DNA of 20,156 nucleotides. It comes from a virus. This document shows, in pieces, positions 1 through 6,412 of this stretch (position 1 is the stretch's first letter; each line of letters starts with the position of its first letter). The notes beneath the pieces are model-generated. The model did no database searches. It saw nothing but the letters and a program-made list of their open reading frames with translations, and had not been told where the DNA came from. The stretch spans positions 1-20,156 of the IMG/VR virus record IMGVR_UViG_3300034082_000651; one strand, written 5' to 3'. The position numbers and the translations under genes are program-made.

Positions 1-1813
1 CTATTTTAGCAAACTGTTTTTCAAGTGGAGTAAAATCTTTTATCTTTAATTCAAAAGCCATATCAACTTTTTTATCATTGATACCTTGTAATATGCCAGC
101 CAATGTTTGTTGACGAGCAACTTGATCTTCAATGGCTTTGGTAATGTTTTCTATGTTTTGTAATCTGTCTTTTTCTAATAACTTAAGCGTTTGTTGTTGA
201 GTAATATATTTTTCAATTGCTGCACCATTTTTGTCGTGCATATTTTGATAAACACCAGACAATTTGTTAATTTCTGCTAATTCAGAATTTAATACAATAA
301 CTTTATTTTTAGATGCCTCAATATCTTTTTCTTTTGAAGTGGTTGTTGTTGTCTGTAACGCATTTAATCTTTTTTGTAAATCAAGTTCATTAAAAACTTC
401 AGCATTAATTTCTTGTGCTTTTTTTGACAATTGATCTTTAAGATTTATTAATGAGTCTGCTTCGGCACGCAGTGCGCGGGCCAATTCAACTTGTTCTTCT
501 GTTTTACCAATTAATGTGGTTTCAAATTGCAAATTACTAACAAGTGTGTCATTGTTGCGTTGTGATTCTTCACCTAGTTGCATATAAGAAACACGAATTT
601 TAGATAATGCTTGTTGTAAATCGGTTGATATTTTTATTTGCGCTAGCGCATCCCTTTCCATGCCTTCTTGTCCGCGCTTGATTGCTGCTGCTTTTTCGTC
701 TAGGTATTGTTGCTGGCGTTTGGCCTCTTCTTCTGCATTACTTCCACCTTTAGGACCTTCTTCGTCCTTACCAAAGCCTAACCATTCTCGCATAGCACCA
801 ATGGCACCACCAATTGCTGCGCTTAAACTTAACCAATGTTTTGCTAAAAATGCGGTATTAATACCCATGGCATTTAATACTACAATAACTTTAGAACCTA
901 ACCCACCGCTCAATTCTTGAAGGGTAAGAAGTAAATTGCTTCTAGTCAATGGATTAGATAATGCTCTAAATAATCCTATTATTCCACCTGTTATTTCAGT
1001 TATGGCTCCGTATGCGGCAACTGCTGCTGTACCTAATACATACAATCCTTTACCTATTAAAGTTAATCCTGCGACTAAAATAGCCCATTTTGCTGCTTCT
1101 GCCATTATATCAAAAAATCTACCAAGTGCATCAGTACTAACTTTTACACTATTAATAAAATCTGTAATAGGTTTAATTGCTTTAAGTAATTCTAATTGTA
1201 ATGTTCTAATGGCAGCAGCAATATTATCATTAGCATCAGCACCACTCTTAATAGCAGAACTATATCTTGCGGCTTTAGCACTGGCTTCATCAAAGTCAGC
1301 AGCAACCTTCTTAAAGTTAATTAATTTTGCTTCTTTACCCAACAACTCAGTAGCAACTCTGGCTCTTTTTGCCACATCTTCTATGCCAGACAGTCCTTTG
1401 ATTGCTTGCTCAAATATTTGGCTACTTGTTTTTGTTCTTAAGTCATCTAAACTAACACCAACTTGGTTAAATGCGTCACGCCCACTGCCTGCTGTATTTG
1501 CTGCCTCATCAATACTGGCAACTAGTTTTGCCATGGCCTTTTGAGCCCCTTCAGCAGTTCCACCATTGGCTTGAACTGCTGCACTAAAGCCTAATATTTT
1601 TTGTATTGATATTTCAGTAGCATCACTTAAGTCGGCAATTGAATCAGCAAATTTAATAGTACTAGAAATCATTGATCCAAATGCAATAGAACCAAGTGCT
1701 GTGCCTAATGCATTAAAACTACCTTTTAATTTAGATATCTGTGACTCTACTTTATTGAGGGTGGTGAGGGCAGGTGCACCATTTATGTCCATCGTATAAG
1801 TTAAATCTGCCAT
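1..1813 (-). CDS. Tail tape measure protein (3' end beyond window)
   Basis: The frame is open from an ATG at 1813 to the left edge, so at least 604 residues are present and the C-terminus is missing. The start follows an AAAGGAAAG Shine-Dalgarno and lies 1 nt after the stop of the preceding gene. The N-terminal third is Ala/Ser-rich and helical, reading like a phage minor tail or tape measure N-terminus (MADLTYTMDINGAPALTTLN). A hydrophobic stretch follows around residues 230-300 (for example WAILVAGLTLIGKGLYVLG), then a long charged coiled-coil region rich in Gln, Glu and Lys. Tape measure proteins set tail length, fill the tail lumen and often carry membrane-active segments. Position directly after the G/GT chaperones and the tail tube, which are the partners of this protein, supports the call. 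Length is a lower bound only. Confidence 0.85.
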   Translation of the reverse strand, partial: MADLTYTMDINGAPALTTLNKVESQISKLKGSFNALGTALGSIAFGSMISSTIKFADSIADLSDATEISIQKILGFSAAVQANGGTAEGAQKAMAKLVASIDEAANTAGSGRDAFNQVGVSLDDLRTKTSSQIFEQAIKGLSGIEDVAKRARVATELLGKEAKLINFKKVAADFDEASAKAARYSSAIKSGADANDNIAAAIRTLQLELLKAIKPITDFINSVKVSTDALGRFFDIMAEAAKWAILVAGLTLIGKGLYVLGTAAVAAYGAITEITGGIIGLFRALSNPLTRSNLLLTLQELSGGLGSKVIVVLNAMGINTAFLAKHWLSLSAAIGGAIGAMREWLGFGKDEEGPKGGSNAEEEAKRQQQYLDEKAAAIKRGQEGMERDALAQIKISTDLQQALSKIRVSYMQLGEESQRNNDTLVSNLQFETTLIGKTEEQVELARALRAEADSLINLKDQLSKKAQEINAEVFNELDLQKRLNALQTTTTTSKEKDIEASKNKVIVLNSELAEINKLSGVYQNMHDKNGAAIEKYITQQQTLKLLEKDRLQNIENITKAIEDQVARQQTLAGILQGINDKKVDMAFELKIKDFTPLEKQFAKI

Positions 1814-1814
1814 C

Positions 1815-2105
1815 TTACTTTCCTTTTAATATTTGTTTAACACGCTTTTTGACGAATGCTTCTGTAGGTGTTGTCATACCTGCAGGGCTTTGTTGACTGT
1901 AGCCTTCATCTAATCGTTTAGCATAAGGGTAATTAGCCTCAATAACATTACCTTTTAATTTGGTACTGCGTCTTGCACGACCACTTCGTTCTGGCGTTTC
2001 TTTTACAAATTCTTTGTAGGCTTCTTGCGGAAGCAATTTAAGTTTTGCTTTAATGCTTTTTATACTACTTGTTATCTTATCATTAACTGTATATGTTATA
2101 GACAT
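1815..2105 (-). CDS. HK97 gp10-like tail completion protein (putative)
   Basis: This encodes 96 residues and is very basic. The segment around residues 38-72 (TPERSGRARRSTKLKG, then NYPYAKRLDEGYSQQSPAGM) matches the pattern I know from HK97 gp10 / lambda gpZ-like tail completion proteins. In those, a 'tG.lr.s' region precedes 'Y(A)..lE.G.s...p.G', and they join the neck to the tail tube. The ATG overlaps the upstream stop as TAATG, so the gene is probably translationally coupled to the T ORF. Its place between the chaperones and the tape measure is unusual, because gp10/Z proteins normally lie before the tail terminator. It might therefore be a different minor tail protein with a similar short motif. 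The family call rests on motif memory, not a search. Confidence 0.5.
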   Translation of the reverse strand: MSITYTVNDKITSSIKSIKAKLKLLPQEAYKEFVKETPERSGRARRSTKLKGNVIEANYPYAKRLDEGYSQQSPAGMTTPTEAFVKKRVKQILKGK

Positions 2106-2326
2106 TATTCACCCTTTGCCTTATTCAATATGTTTTGTAATTCATCTGTTGTATAATCTGGCATGGGCTCTCGTCCATTGTTCATTGCTTTTTTGTGATG
2201 ATAACTTTCAAATGTCATTGCTGCGTCCATTATATACAAATCAAATGTATTACTTCTTTCTAATACTTCACTTGGTAGCATTCCATAACGCTTACCAAGT
2301 CCATCTACAGTCAGTATTAAAGCCAT
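2105..2326 (-). CDS. T-like domain of the tail assembly chaperone, expressed by -1 frameshift
   Basis: This 73-residue ORF begins MALILTVDGLGKRYG and ends NILNKAKGE. Its own ATG at 2326 has only a weak purine run upstream. The same frame is open without a stop back through 2360, where it meets the slippery site at the end of the preceding gene. It is therefore better read as the C-terminal T domain of a G-T fusion than as a free-standing gene. In lambda, gpGT binds tape measure protein through G and recruits tail tube protein through T during tail assembly. The TAA overlaps the next ATG as TAATG. Confidence 0.75.
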   Translation of the reverse strand: MALILTVDGLGKRYGMLPSEVLERSNTFDLYIMDAAMTFESYHHKKAMNNGREPMPDYTTDELQNILNKAKGE

Positions 2327-2655
2327 CTTTTCACTTTTAGGGTCAATACTGTCCTGCGTTACTTTCCCAATATTTCGGTCACCTTACCAATTGCCTTCAT
2401 CAATACATTAGTTGGAAGCATAGCATCGTCCTTAAGAATCTCTTTACCGTTTTCATCTAGTATCAATGTGCGAACAACGCTAATGATTTCTGATGTATCT
2501 TTGTTAGATGCACCGGCTAGTTTCATAAACACATCCATTGGTTGTCTGTCCCATGTGTGAAAGGTAATGGCTTCACCAAACTCTTTGATGATTTCTTCAT
2601 CAACTAGTTCAATAAGAATCAATTGGGGTTTTGCTGTAAGTTGCGAGAGTTTCAT
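2105..2655 (-). CDS. G-T tail assembly chaperone fusion (programmed -1 frameshift product)
   Basis: Zero-frame translation from 2655 gives 98 residues and stops at 2359-2361. Slipping back one base on GGGAAAG at 2368-2362 leaves Gly-Lys unchanged, then reads VTQDSIDPKSEK and continues into MALILTVDG to the stop at 2105. The total is 183 residues. The layout (tail tube, G, slippery site just before the G stop, T in the -1 frame, tape measure) is that of lambda and many siphoviruses. The frameshift efficiency cannot be seen from sequence. Confidence 0.8.
2359..2655 (-). CDS. G-like tail assembly chaperone
   Basis: This encodes 98 residues, starting MKLSQLTAKPQLILIELVDE and containing FHTWDRQPMDVFMKLAG and TLPTN/MKAIGKVTEILGK-like features. 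The start has AAAGGA 9 nt upstream. The acidic, helical composition and the position between tail tube and tape measure fit the lambda gpG role: binding tape measure protein and keeping it soluble during tail assembly. The 3' end carries the frameshift site described separately. A late-promoter-like element at 2678-2691 lies 22 nt upstream. Confidence 0.75.
   Translation of the reverse strand: MKLSQLTAKPQLILIELVDEEIIKEFGEAITFHTWDRQPMDVFMKLAGASNKDTSEIISVVRTLILDENGKEILKDDAMLPTNVLMKAIGKVTEILGK
2362..2368 (-). other. -1 ribosomal frameshift slippery heptamer GGGAAAG
   Basis: On the minus strand the zero frame reads TTG GGA AAG TAA, so the heptamer G GGA AAG has the X XXY YYZ form and is directly followed by the stop codon. 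It is the same heptamer used by the lambda G/T genes. A possible stimulatory stem lies downstream: CAGTATT at 2351-2345 is complementary to AATACTG at 2318-2312, starting 10 nt after the heptamer with a 26-nt loop. That stem is a weaker inference. Confidence 0.85.
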
Positions 2656-2677
2656 TTGTTTATTTCCTTTAAGTTGT

Positions 2678-2691
2678 TTAATCTATTTATT
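2678..2691 (-). promoter_or_regulatory. Late-promoter-like element AATAAATAGATTAA
   Basis: It lies 22 nt upstream of the G chaperone start and resembles the T4 late promoter core TATAAATA. It is one of six similar elements found upstream of minus-strand genes in this window. The match is the weakest in the downstream half of the motif. Confidence 0.35.
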
Positions 2692-2866
2692 CTTTTTCGC
2701 TTAGGTTGTCAATCAATTGATTTAGTAACGCTATACGAAATGCCTGTTTGGCTTTCATTTGCCTAATCGTTGCTTGCATGTTATCAAGCATAGGCATCAT
2801 CTTTGCTTCATCACTCAATAATGAACGCAGTTTTTCTTCATCCGTCTTAAGGTATGATTGATCCAT
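2687..2866 (-). CDS. Small coiled-coil protein of unknown function, 59 residues
   Basis: An ATG at 2866 opens a frame of 59 codons ending in TAA at 2687-2689. The protein (MDQSYLKTDEEKLRSLLSDE, then a helix rich in Met, Lys and Gln, ending LLNQLIDNLSEKE) is charged and predicted by eye to be nearly all helix, with heptad-like spacing of Leu, Met and Ile. Upstream is only a weak purine tract (AGAAAGAAA). It fills the otherwise empty 285-bp gap between the tail tube and the G chaperone, and lies just after the tube terminator. I do not recognise a family. A tail-assembly accessory role is suggested by position only. Confidence 0.6.
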   Translation of the reverse strand: MDQSYLKTDEEKLRSLLSDEAKMMPMLDNMQATIRQMKAKQAFRIALLNQLIDNLSEKE

Positions 2867-2891
2867 GATTTGTTTCTTTCTGTAAATTGTT

Positions 2892-2918
2892 AAAAAAGGG
2901 ATACCTTTTGAGTATCCC
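2892..2918 (-). terminator. Rho-independent terminator after the tail tube gene
   Basis: On the minus strand GGGATAC (2918-2912) pairs with GTATCCC (2904-2898) around a 7-nt loop and is followed by six T (2897-2892). It lies 22 nt after the stop of the tail tube gene. It probably lets the tube be made in excess over the downstream chaperones and tape measure. Confidence 0.8.
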
Positions 2919-2940
2919 TCTTGTTGCGTACACTCTGTGA

Positions 2941-3420
2941 TTACACTTGGCTTACGGTGAAAGCACCATCAACTGCAATAGTTAATGGGGTCACCCAGAC
3001 CGGTGCATCAGGACTTGTAGTTGGAGCAAGACTTGTTATAAAGCCTGATCCACTATAGAAGTATGCGTTAGCAGCAGTACCATTCCAATAGATTTCAAAA
3101 TCTAAATTGTTTTTGTTTGTTGATAAACTTGCGATACCTAAGAATGGTGCAGTGTTTGCTGTTGCAGCACTGTTACCAAAGTATGCCAAATTATCAACTA
3201 CAACATTTGTACTTGCTTCATTATCAGCAGGTGTACTTAGTTTACGCATATCAACATCTGAAAATGTTGTGTATGAATAAACACCAGTACTGTTGGTGAT
3301 AGTCAAGTCTTGTACGAATGGTACGGTAATTGCTACTGATGAATTAGCAAGGTTAGCCCCTGTTAATCCAATGATGATAACTGGTTGTGTTCCAGTTGTA
3401 TTTGTCGTGATTCTTGCCAT
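2941..3420 (-). CDS. Major tail protein (tail tube), putative
   Basis: This encodes 159 residues rich in Thr, Ser, Asn and Ala with low charge, as is usual for beta-rich virion proteins. It has the strongest Shine-Dalgarno of the tail block (AAGGAG, 7 nt before the ATG) and its own terminator, both expected for an abundant structural protein. It sits after the tail-terminator-like gene and before the chaperone pair, which is where siphoviruses place the tube gene. It is short for a tube protein and I do not recognise a specific family, so the assignment rests on context and composition. A head decoration protein is the main alternative, but the head genes are further upstream. Confidence 0.6.
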   Translation of the reverse strand: MARITTNTTGTQPVIIIGLTGANLANSSVAITVPFVQDLTITNSTGVYSYTTFSDVDMRKLSTPADNEASTNVVVDNLAYFGNSAATANTAPFLGIASLSTNKNNLDFEIYWNGTAANAYFYSGSGFITSLAPTTSPDAPVWVTPLTIAVDGAFTVSQV

Positions 3421-3442
3421 GATTGTCTCCTTGTATTGTTGG

Positions 3443-3898
3443 CTATGTATTAAATTCTAGTCTTAAAACTCTGAATGTCCAGTCGTGCCGTTCTGCCTGC
3501 GTTGGTCCATATGTTCTTACTTGAGTGAAATCTCTTTCAAAATATCCATCAAATAATTGTTCACCATCGTCTTTTAGTGCGGTTACTAGGTTAGCAATAA
3601 TCGCATTTACTGGTTGATTATATGGGTCCTCTTGGAATGAAATATAAGTCACGCTAAATGTATCATAAGCATGATATATACTTCCACCATATTGAACACC
3701 AAGTTGGTGAGGATTTCTATCGTCCTGGTGAACATCACTTACATATACTCCATACCTTACCTTTTCAGATGCACTTGGAAAATCTTCAAATACAGGAATG
3801 TTCCATGTATTAAGAATATCTCTCCTAAGCACCGCAATGATTTGATCTTGCGTTGTATAAGGTTGATTGAGTACTGTATATGATATTGCTTGTGCCAT
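3443..3898 (-). CDS. Tail terminator / minor tail protein (putative)
   Basis: This encodes 151 residues. Its ATG overlaps the stop of the preceding connector gene as TAATG. It starts with a helical region (TTQDQIIAVLRRDILNTW), then beta-rich segments (VRYGVYVSDV, FSVTYISFQ), and ends HDWTFRVLRLEFNT. This order resembles gpU/tail-terminator folds that cap the tail tube and join it to the head. Placement after a head-tail connector and before the tube fits. No diagnostic motif is visible, so the call is from context and general shape. Confidence 0.5.
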   Translation of the reverse strand: MAQAISYTVLNQPYTTQDQIIAVLRRDILNTWNIPVFEDFPSASEKVRYGVYVSDVHQDDRNPHQLGVQYGGSIYHAYDTFSVTYISFQEDPYNQPVNAIIANLVTALKDDGEQLFDGYFERDFTQVRTYGPTQAERHDWTFRVLRLEFNT

Positions 3899-4425
3899 TA
3901 GAAATATCTCCGGTCACCATTGAAAAAATCAACATCTGCTGTCCAATTTTCTTCAAGTTTAGTTGTCGGCCCATTTGGTGAATCCTGATATAAATCATAG
4001 AAGTTCATCAATTGTAACGCCTTAGTCCACTCATTCTCACAACGCTTAACAGCAAAATCATAGTTTTGCATATCCACTTCGTTCATGTTAGACACATCCG
4101 TAACTAATGATTCATAGAAAACTTGAATCGCTCCGAATGTATCTAACCGAATTAATGTTTGGTCGTTTTTAATAAGTAGGCTAGGATTAAAACTTGAAAT
4201 CAATTGTCCATTAGGCAAATTGGCATAATAGTAAGCACCAAGCACTGTATCACAATACTTTTGCCACCAACCGAATTCTAATTTGTAAAGCCATTCTTGC
4301 GAACCGACTTTGAAATAAGGCTCCCAATCAACATTAAGAGCCGATGCTCTACGCTCCGCTGCCGGATCGTAAAACTGTATGTCTCTTACTGTTGCGTTTG
4401 AGATTCTTTGATAGGGTACTGACAT
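3898..4425 (-). CDS. Head-tail connector protein (putative)
   Basis: I chose the ATG at 4425 (MSVPYQRISNATVRDIQFY, 175 residues). It has TCTAGGA about 9 nt upstream. The frame can be extended six codons to a TTG at 4443, but that would overlap the hairpin after the capsid gene. The protein is acidic and aromatic, with helices around WLYKLEFGWWQKYCDTVLG and NYDFAVKRCENEWTKALQL, and ends DVDFFNGDRRYF. It lies between the major capsid and the tail terminator candidate, where adaptor and stopper proteins are encoded. I know no named family for it. Confidence 0.5.
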   Translation of the reverse strand: MSVPYQRISNATVRDIQFYDPAAERRASALNVDWEPYFKVGSQEWLYKLEFGWWQKYCDTVLGAYYYANLPNGQLISSFNPSLLIKNDQTLIRLDTFGAIQVFYESLVTDVSNMNEVDMQNYDFAVKRCENEWTKALQLMNFYDLYQDSPNGPTTKLEENWTADVDFFNGDRRYF

Positions 4426-4444
4426 ATTATTTTTCCTAGACAAC

Positions 4445-4466
4445 GAGAGAGTGTTGCCACTCTCTC
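4445..4466 (-). other. Perfect 9-bp hairpin with GCAA loop after the capsid gene
   Basis: GAGAGAGTG and CACTCTCTC flank a GCAA loop on the minus strand, which is a GNRA tetraloop in the transcript. It lies 11 nt after the capsid stop and 20 nt before the next start codon. No T run follows, so it is not a standard terminator. An mRNA 3'-end stabiliser or processing point for the abundant capsid message is plausible. Confidence 0.55.
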
Positions 4467-4476
4467 TTATTCAATT

Positions 4477-5526
4477 TTAAGATTCTTGAAGAATGTTAAT
4501 AGCACCACCTCTACGAAGGTCACCAACGCCAGAACCGAAGTATCCAACACCAGTCAACCAGATTTGTAGACCACCAGGTACTTCACCAGTCTTGATCTGT
4601 AGTCCTTCTTTCATAACAGTAAACAAAGCACTGTCACCAAAGTAAGCACCAACCAATACTGGAAGACTTGCTTGACCTACAACTGTACGACTTGCTGATT
4701 GCAAGAATGTAGTGAACATAACCATACAGCCATAAACACTTTCAATCTTACCAGTAGATAACAATTCGTTACCCAATGCTGATAGGTTACTACCACCAGA
4801 TTGAGAAACAGCACCACCGGTCAATTCAGCCAATAGACGATTCAATGAAGAACCAACTTGTCCACCAGTGTAAGCACCTTCAACTTGAGCATCACCATTA
4901 CTGTCAAGAACAATAACAGGAGTTCCAGGCATACGAGCAACTTTGAAATTCTGCTTGACTAAACGAATCAAGTCAAGAATACTGTTACATGTGAAACCAG
5001 GTGTCCATGTACCACTAGTGTTTGTAGCACCGATAACTTCCATTGCACCTAATTGTAACACACGGTCAAAACCGTCTGCACTTGTTGCGTAGTAAGTATT
5101 AGCAGGAGATACTTTGAATCCTTCAAATGCTTCTGTAACACGCTGATCAACTTTTTCAGCAAAAGACTCACCAAGTTCAGCACCTAGCGTTGCTGCTAGT
5201 GTGAAAGAAGTAGTCCAGCCGTAGAAGATATCAAACGCTGTTTGTGCAACTGCTGGAGTTGCTGTGATTGTGCCTTGACCCAATGATGGGTTTTGTACAA
5301 CCGCATTACCTGTACCATATGTACCACCAGTGCCGTTAGCATTGTAGTCTTGATATGTGATAGGAGCGAAGTTAGGTACTAAGAATGTTTGACCTTGTGT
5401 AGGTGTAACAACATTAGTAAAGTTAACTAAACCATTTGATTCGTGCATAGCACGGAGTGCGAAGTTGGAGATAGCAGTGGTAAAACCATCACCTTCATTA
5501 TTTGGACCGCCGAGAACATAAGCCAT
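4477..5526 (-). CDS. Major capsid protein
   Basis: This encodes 349 residues from an ATG with AAAGGA about 10 nt upstream. It starts MAYVLGGPNNEGDGFTTAIS and is rich in Gly, Ala, Thr and Ser with few charged residues. It contains segments typical of HK97-fold coat proteins: an N-terminal arm, a helical region around ESFAEKVDQRVTEAFEG, VIVLDSNGDAQVEGAY in the middle, and a C-terminal strand region around SALFTVMKEGLQIKTGE. It follows a portal and a scaffold-like gene and is followed by connectors. That position and the length fit the coat protein. The exact family cannot be named without a search. Confidence 0.8.
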   Translation of the reverse strand: MAYVLGGPNNEGDGFTTAISNFALRAMHESNGLVNFTNVVTPTQGQTFLVPNFAPITYQDYNANGTGGTYGTGNAVVQNPSLGQGTITATPAVAQTAFDIFYGWTTSFTLAATLGAELGESFAEKVDQRVTEAFEGFKVSPANTYYATSADGFDRVLQLGAMEVIGATNTSGTWTPGFTCNSILDLIRLVKQNFKVARMPGTPVIVLDSNGDAQVEGAYTGGQVGSSLNRLLAELTGGAVSQSGGSNLSALGNELLSTGKIESVYGCMVMFTTFLQSASRTVVGQASLPVLVGAYFGDSALFTVMKEGLQIKTGEVPGGLQIWLTGVGYFGSGVGDLRRGGAINILQES

Positions 5527-5556
5527 AATATTTTTCCTTTATATATAAGTTGGCAA

Positions 5557-6339
5557 TCAGAGTACTTTACGACTCGCACTTGATACTGTCGCTGTAACGC
5601 CTAGTCCTTTGAGTCCCATACCTTTACCTAGTCCGTTTTTGTTGGCCCATGCGTTAAACGCTGCTGGGTCACGGCTATAGTCGGGTACTGCCTCATCACT
5701 TGCGCCAGTGAAACTACCTTGTCCGGGTCTTAAACCAGATCCAGAATTTAGATTACTCTGTTTGAGTAGTTTAGGATTACCCTGCGCTACTTCATTTACT
5801 AAACCCTGAATTGAAAGCGGATTACCATCTTGACCATATCGTTCACGACCTTTACTATCTGTGATTTGATAAGTTCCATCATTATTCCATTGAATATTTG
5901 ACTTTACTTTGTTCAAAGCATAATCTAGCAAGTCGCTATCAAACTTCTCACCCATGGCTCGCTGGATATCGCCATCTAGTTCTTTTTCTCTAAGAGCCTG
6001 GTCTTTACGAGCCAAGTCTTGTTGAAGTTTACTAAATTGCTCCTGTAAGTCATTTGCTGTGACACGATTAGAACGATTCTGATTCTGTTGGTTATCTACT
6101 GGCTGTGCGTTGCCATCGGATTTTGTTTGAACACTAGTTCTTGCCATGAAGGCTAACGCCTCTTCAACACTACCAAATTGACTGCCCGAAGCATTGCTTA
6201 GTGCATTCAATATAGATTGTGTAGTGCTTTTGCGAATAGCACCTGGGTCAATCTTTTGCTCATTGCCACCTTCTGCTTGTGAGAGCGACTGGTTTGCGTT
6301 TGTCTGGCTATCGTTGCCAACGAATGTATTTTGATCCAT
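5557..6339 (-). CDS. Capsid scaffolding protein (putative)
   Basis: I start at the ATG at 6339 (MDQNTFVGNDSQTNANQSLS, 260 residues). The frame extends ten codons to a TTG at 6369, which lacks support. The first half is very rich in Gln, Asn and Ser. A coiled coil follows around residues 95-125 (NDLQEQFSKLQQDLARKDQA), and the C-terminus is Gly-rich and basic (GLGKGMGLKGLGV). A disordered N-terminus, coiled-coil middle and basic C-terminus between portal and capsid genes are the hallmarks of scaffolds, which bind coat protein through the basic tail. No protease motif is visible. A late-promoter-like element lies 38 nt upstream. Confidence 0.65.
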   Translation of the reverse strand: MDQNTFVGNDSQTNANQSLSQAEGGNEQKIDPGAIRKSTTQSILNALSNASGSQFGSVEEALAFMARTSVQTKSDGNAQPVDNQQNQNRSNRVTANDLQEQFSKLQQDLARKDQALREKELDGDIQRAMGEKFDSDLLDYALNKVKSNIQWNNDGTYQITDSKGRERYGQDGNPLSIQGLVNEVAQGNPKLLKQSNLNSGSGLRPGQGSFTGASDEAVPDYSRDPAAFNAWANKNGLGKGMGLKGLGVTATVSSASRKVL

Positions 6340-6377
6340 GTTAAATTTTTTCTTGCTGTAACGGAGCAACCGAGTTT

Positions 6378-6391
6378 GTAATGTATTTATT
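6378..6391 (-). promoter_or_regulatory. Late-promoter-like element AATAAATACATTAC
   Basis: It lies in the short gap between the portal stop and the scaffold start, 38 nt before the scaffold ATG. Thirteen of 14 bases match the copy upstream of the portal gene. It resembles the TATAAATA core of T4-type late promoters. Confidence 0.45.
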
Positions 6392-6412
6392 CATGTCAAT
6401 CAAATTTGTGTT

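Noticed and set aside
936-1544. A 202-residue ORF on the plus strand
   Set aside because: It is antisense to the tape measure gene, has no Shine-Dalgarno, and its composition mirrors Ala/Ser/Leu-rich coding on the other strand.
4441-4443. TTG start for the connector gene, six codons upstream
   Set aside because: The ATG at 4425 has a good Shine-Dalgarno (AGGA), while the TTG start does not and would lie at the edge of the hairpin.
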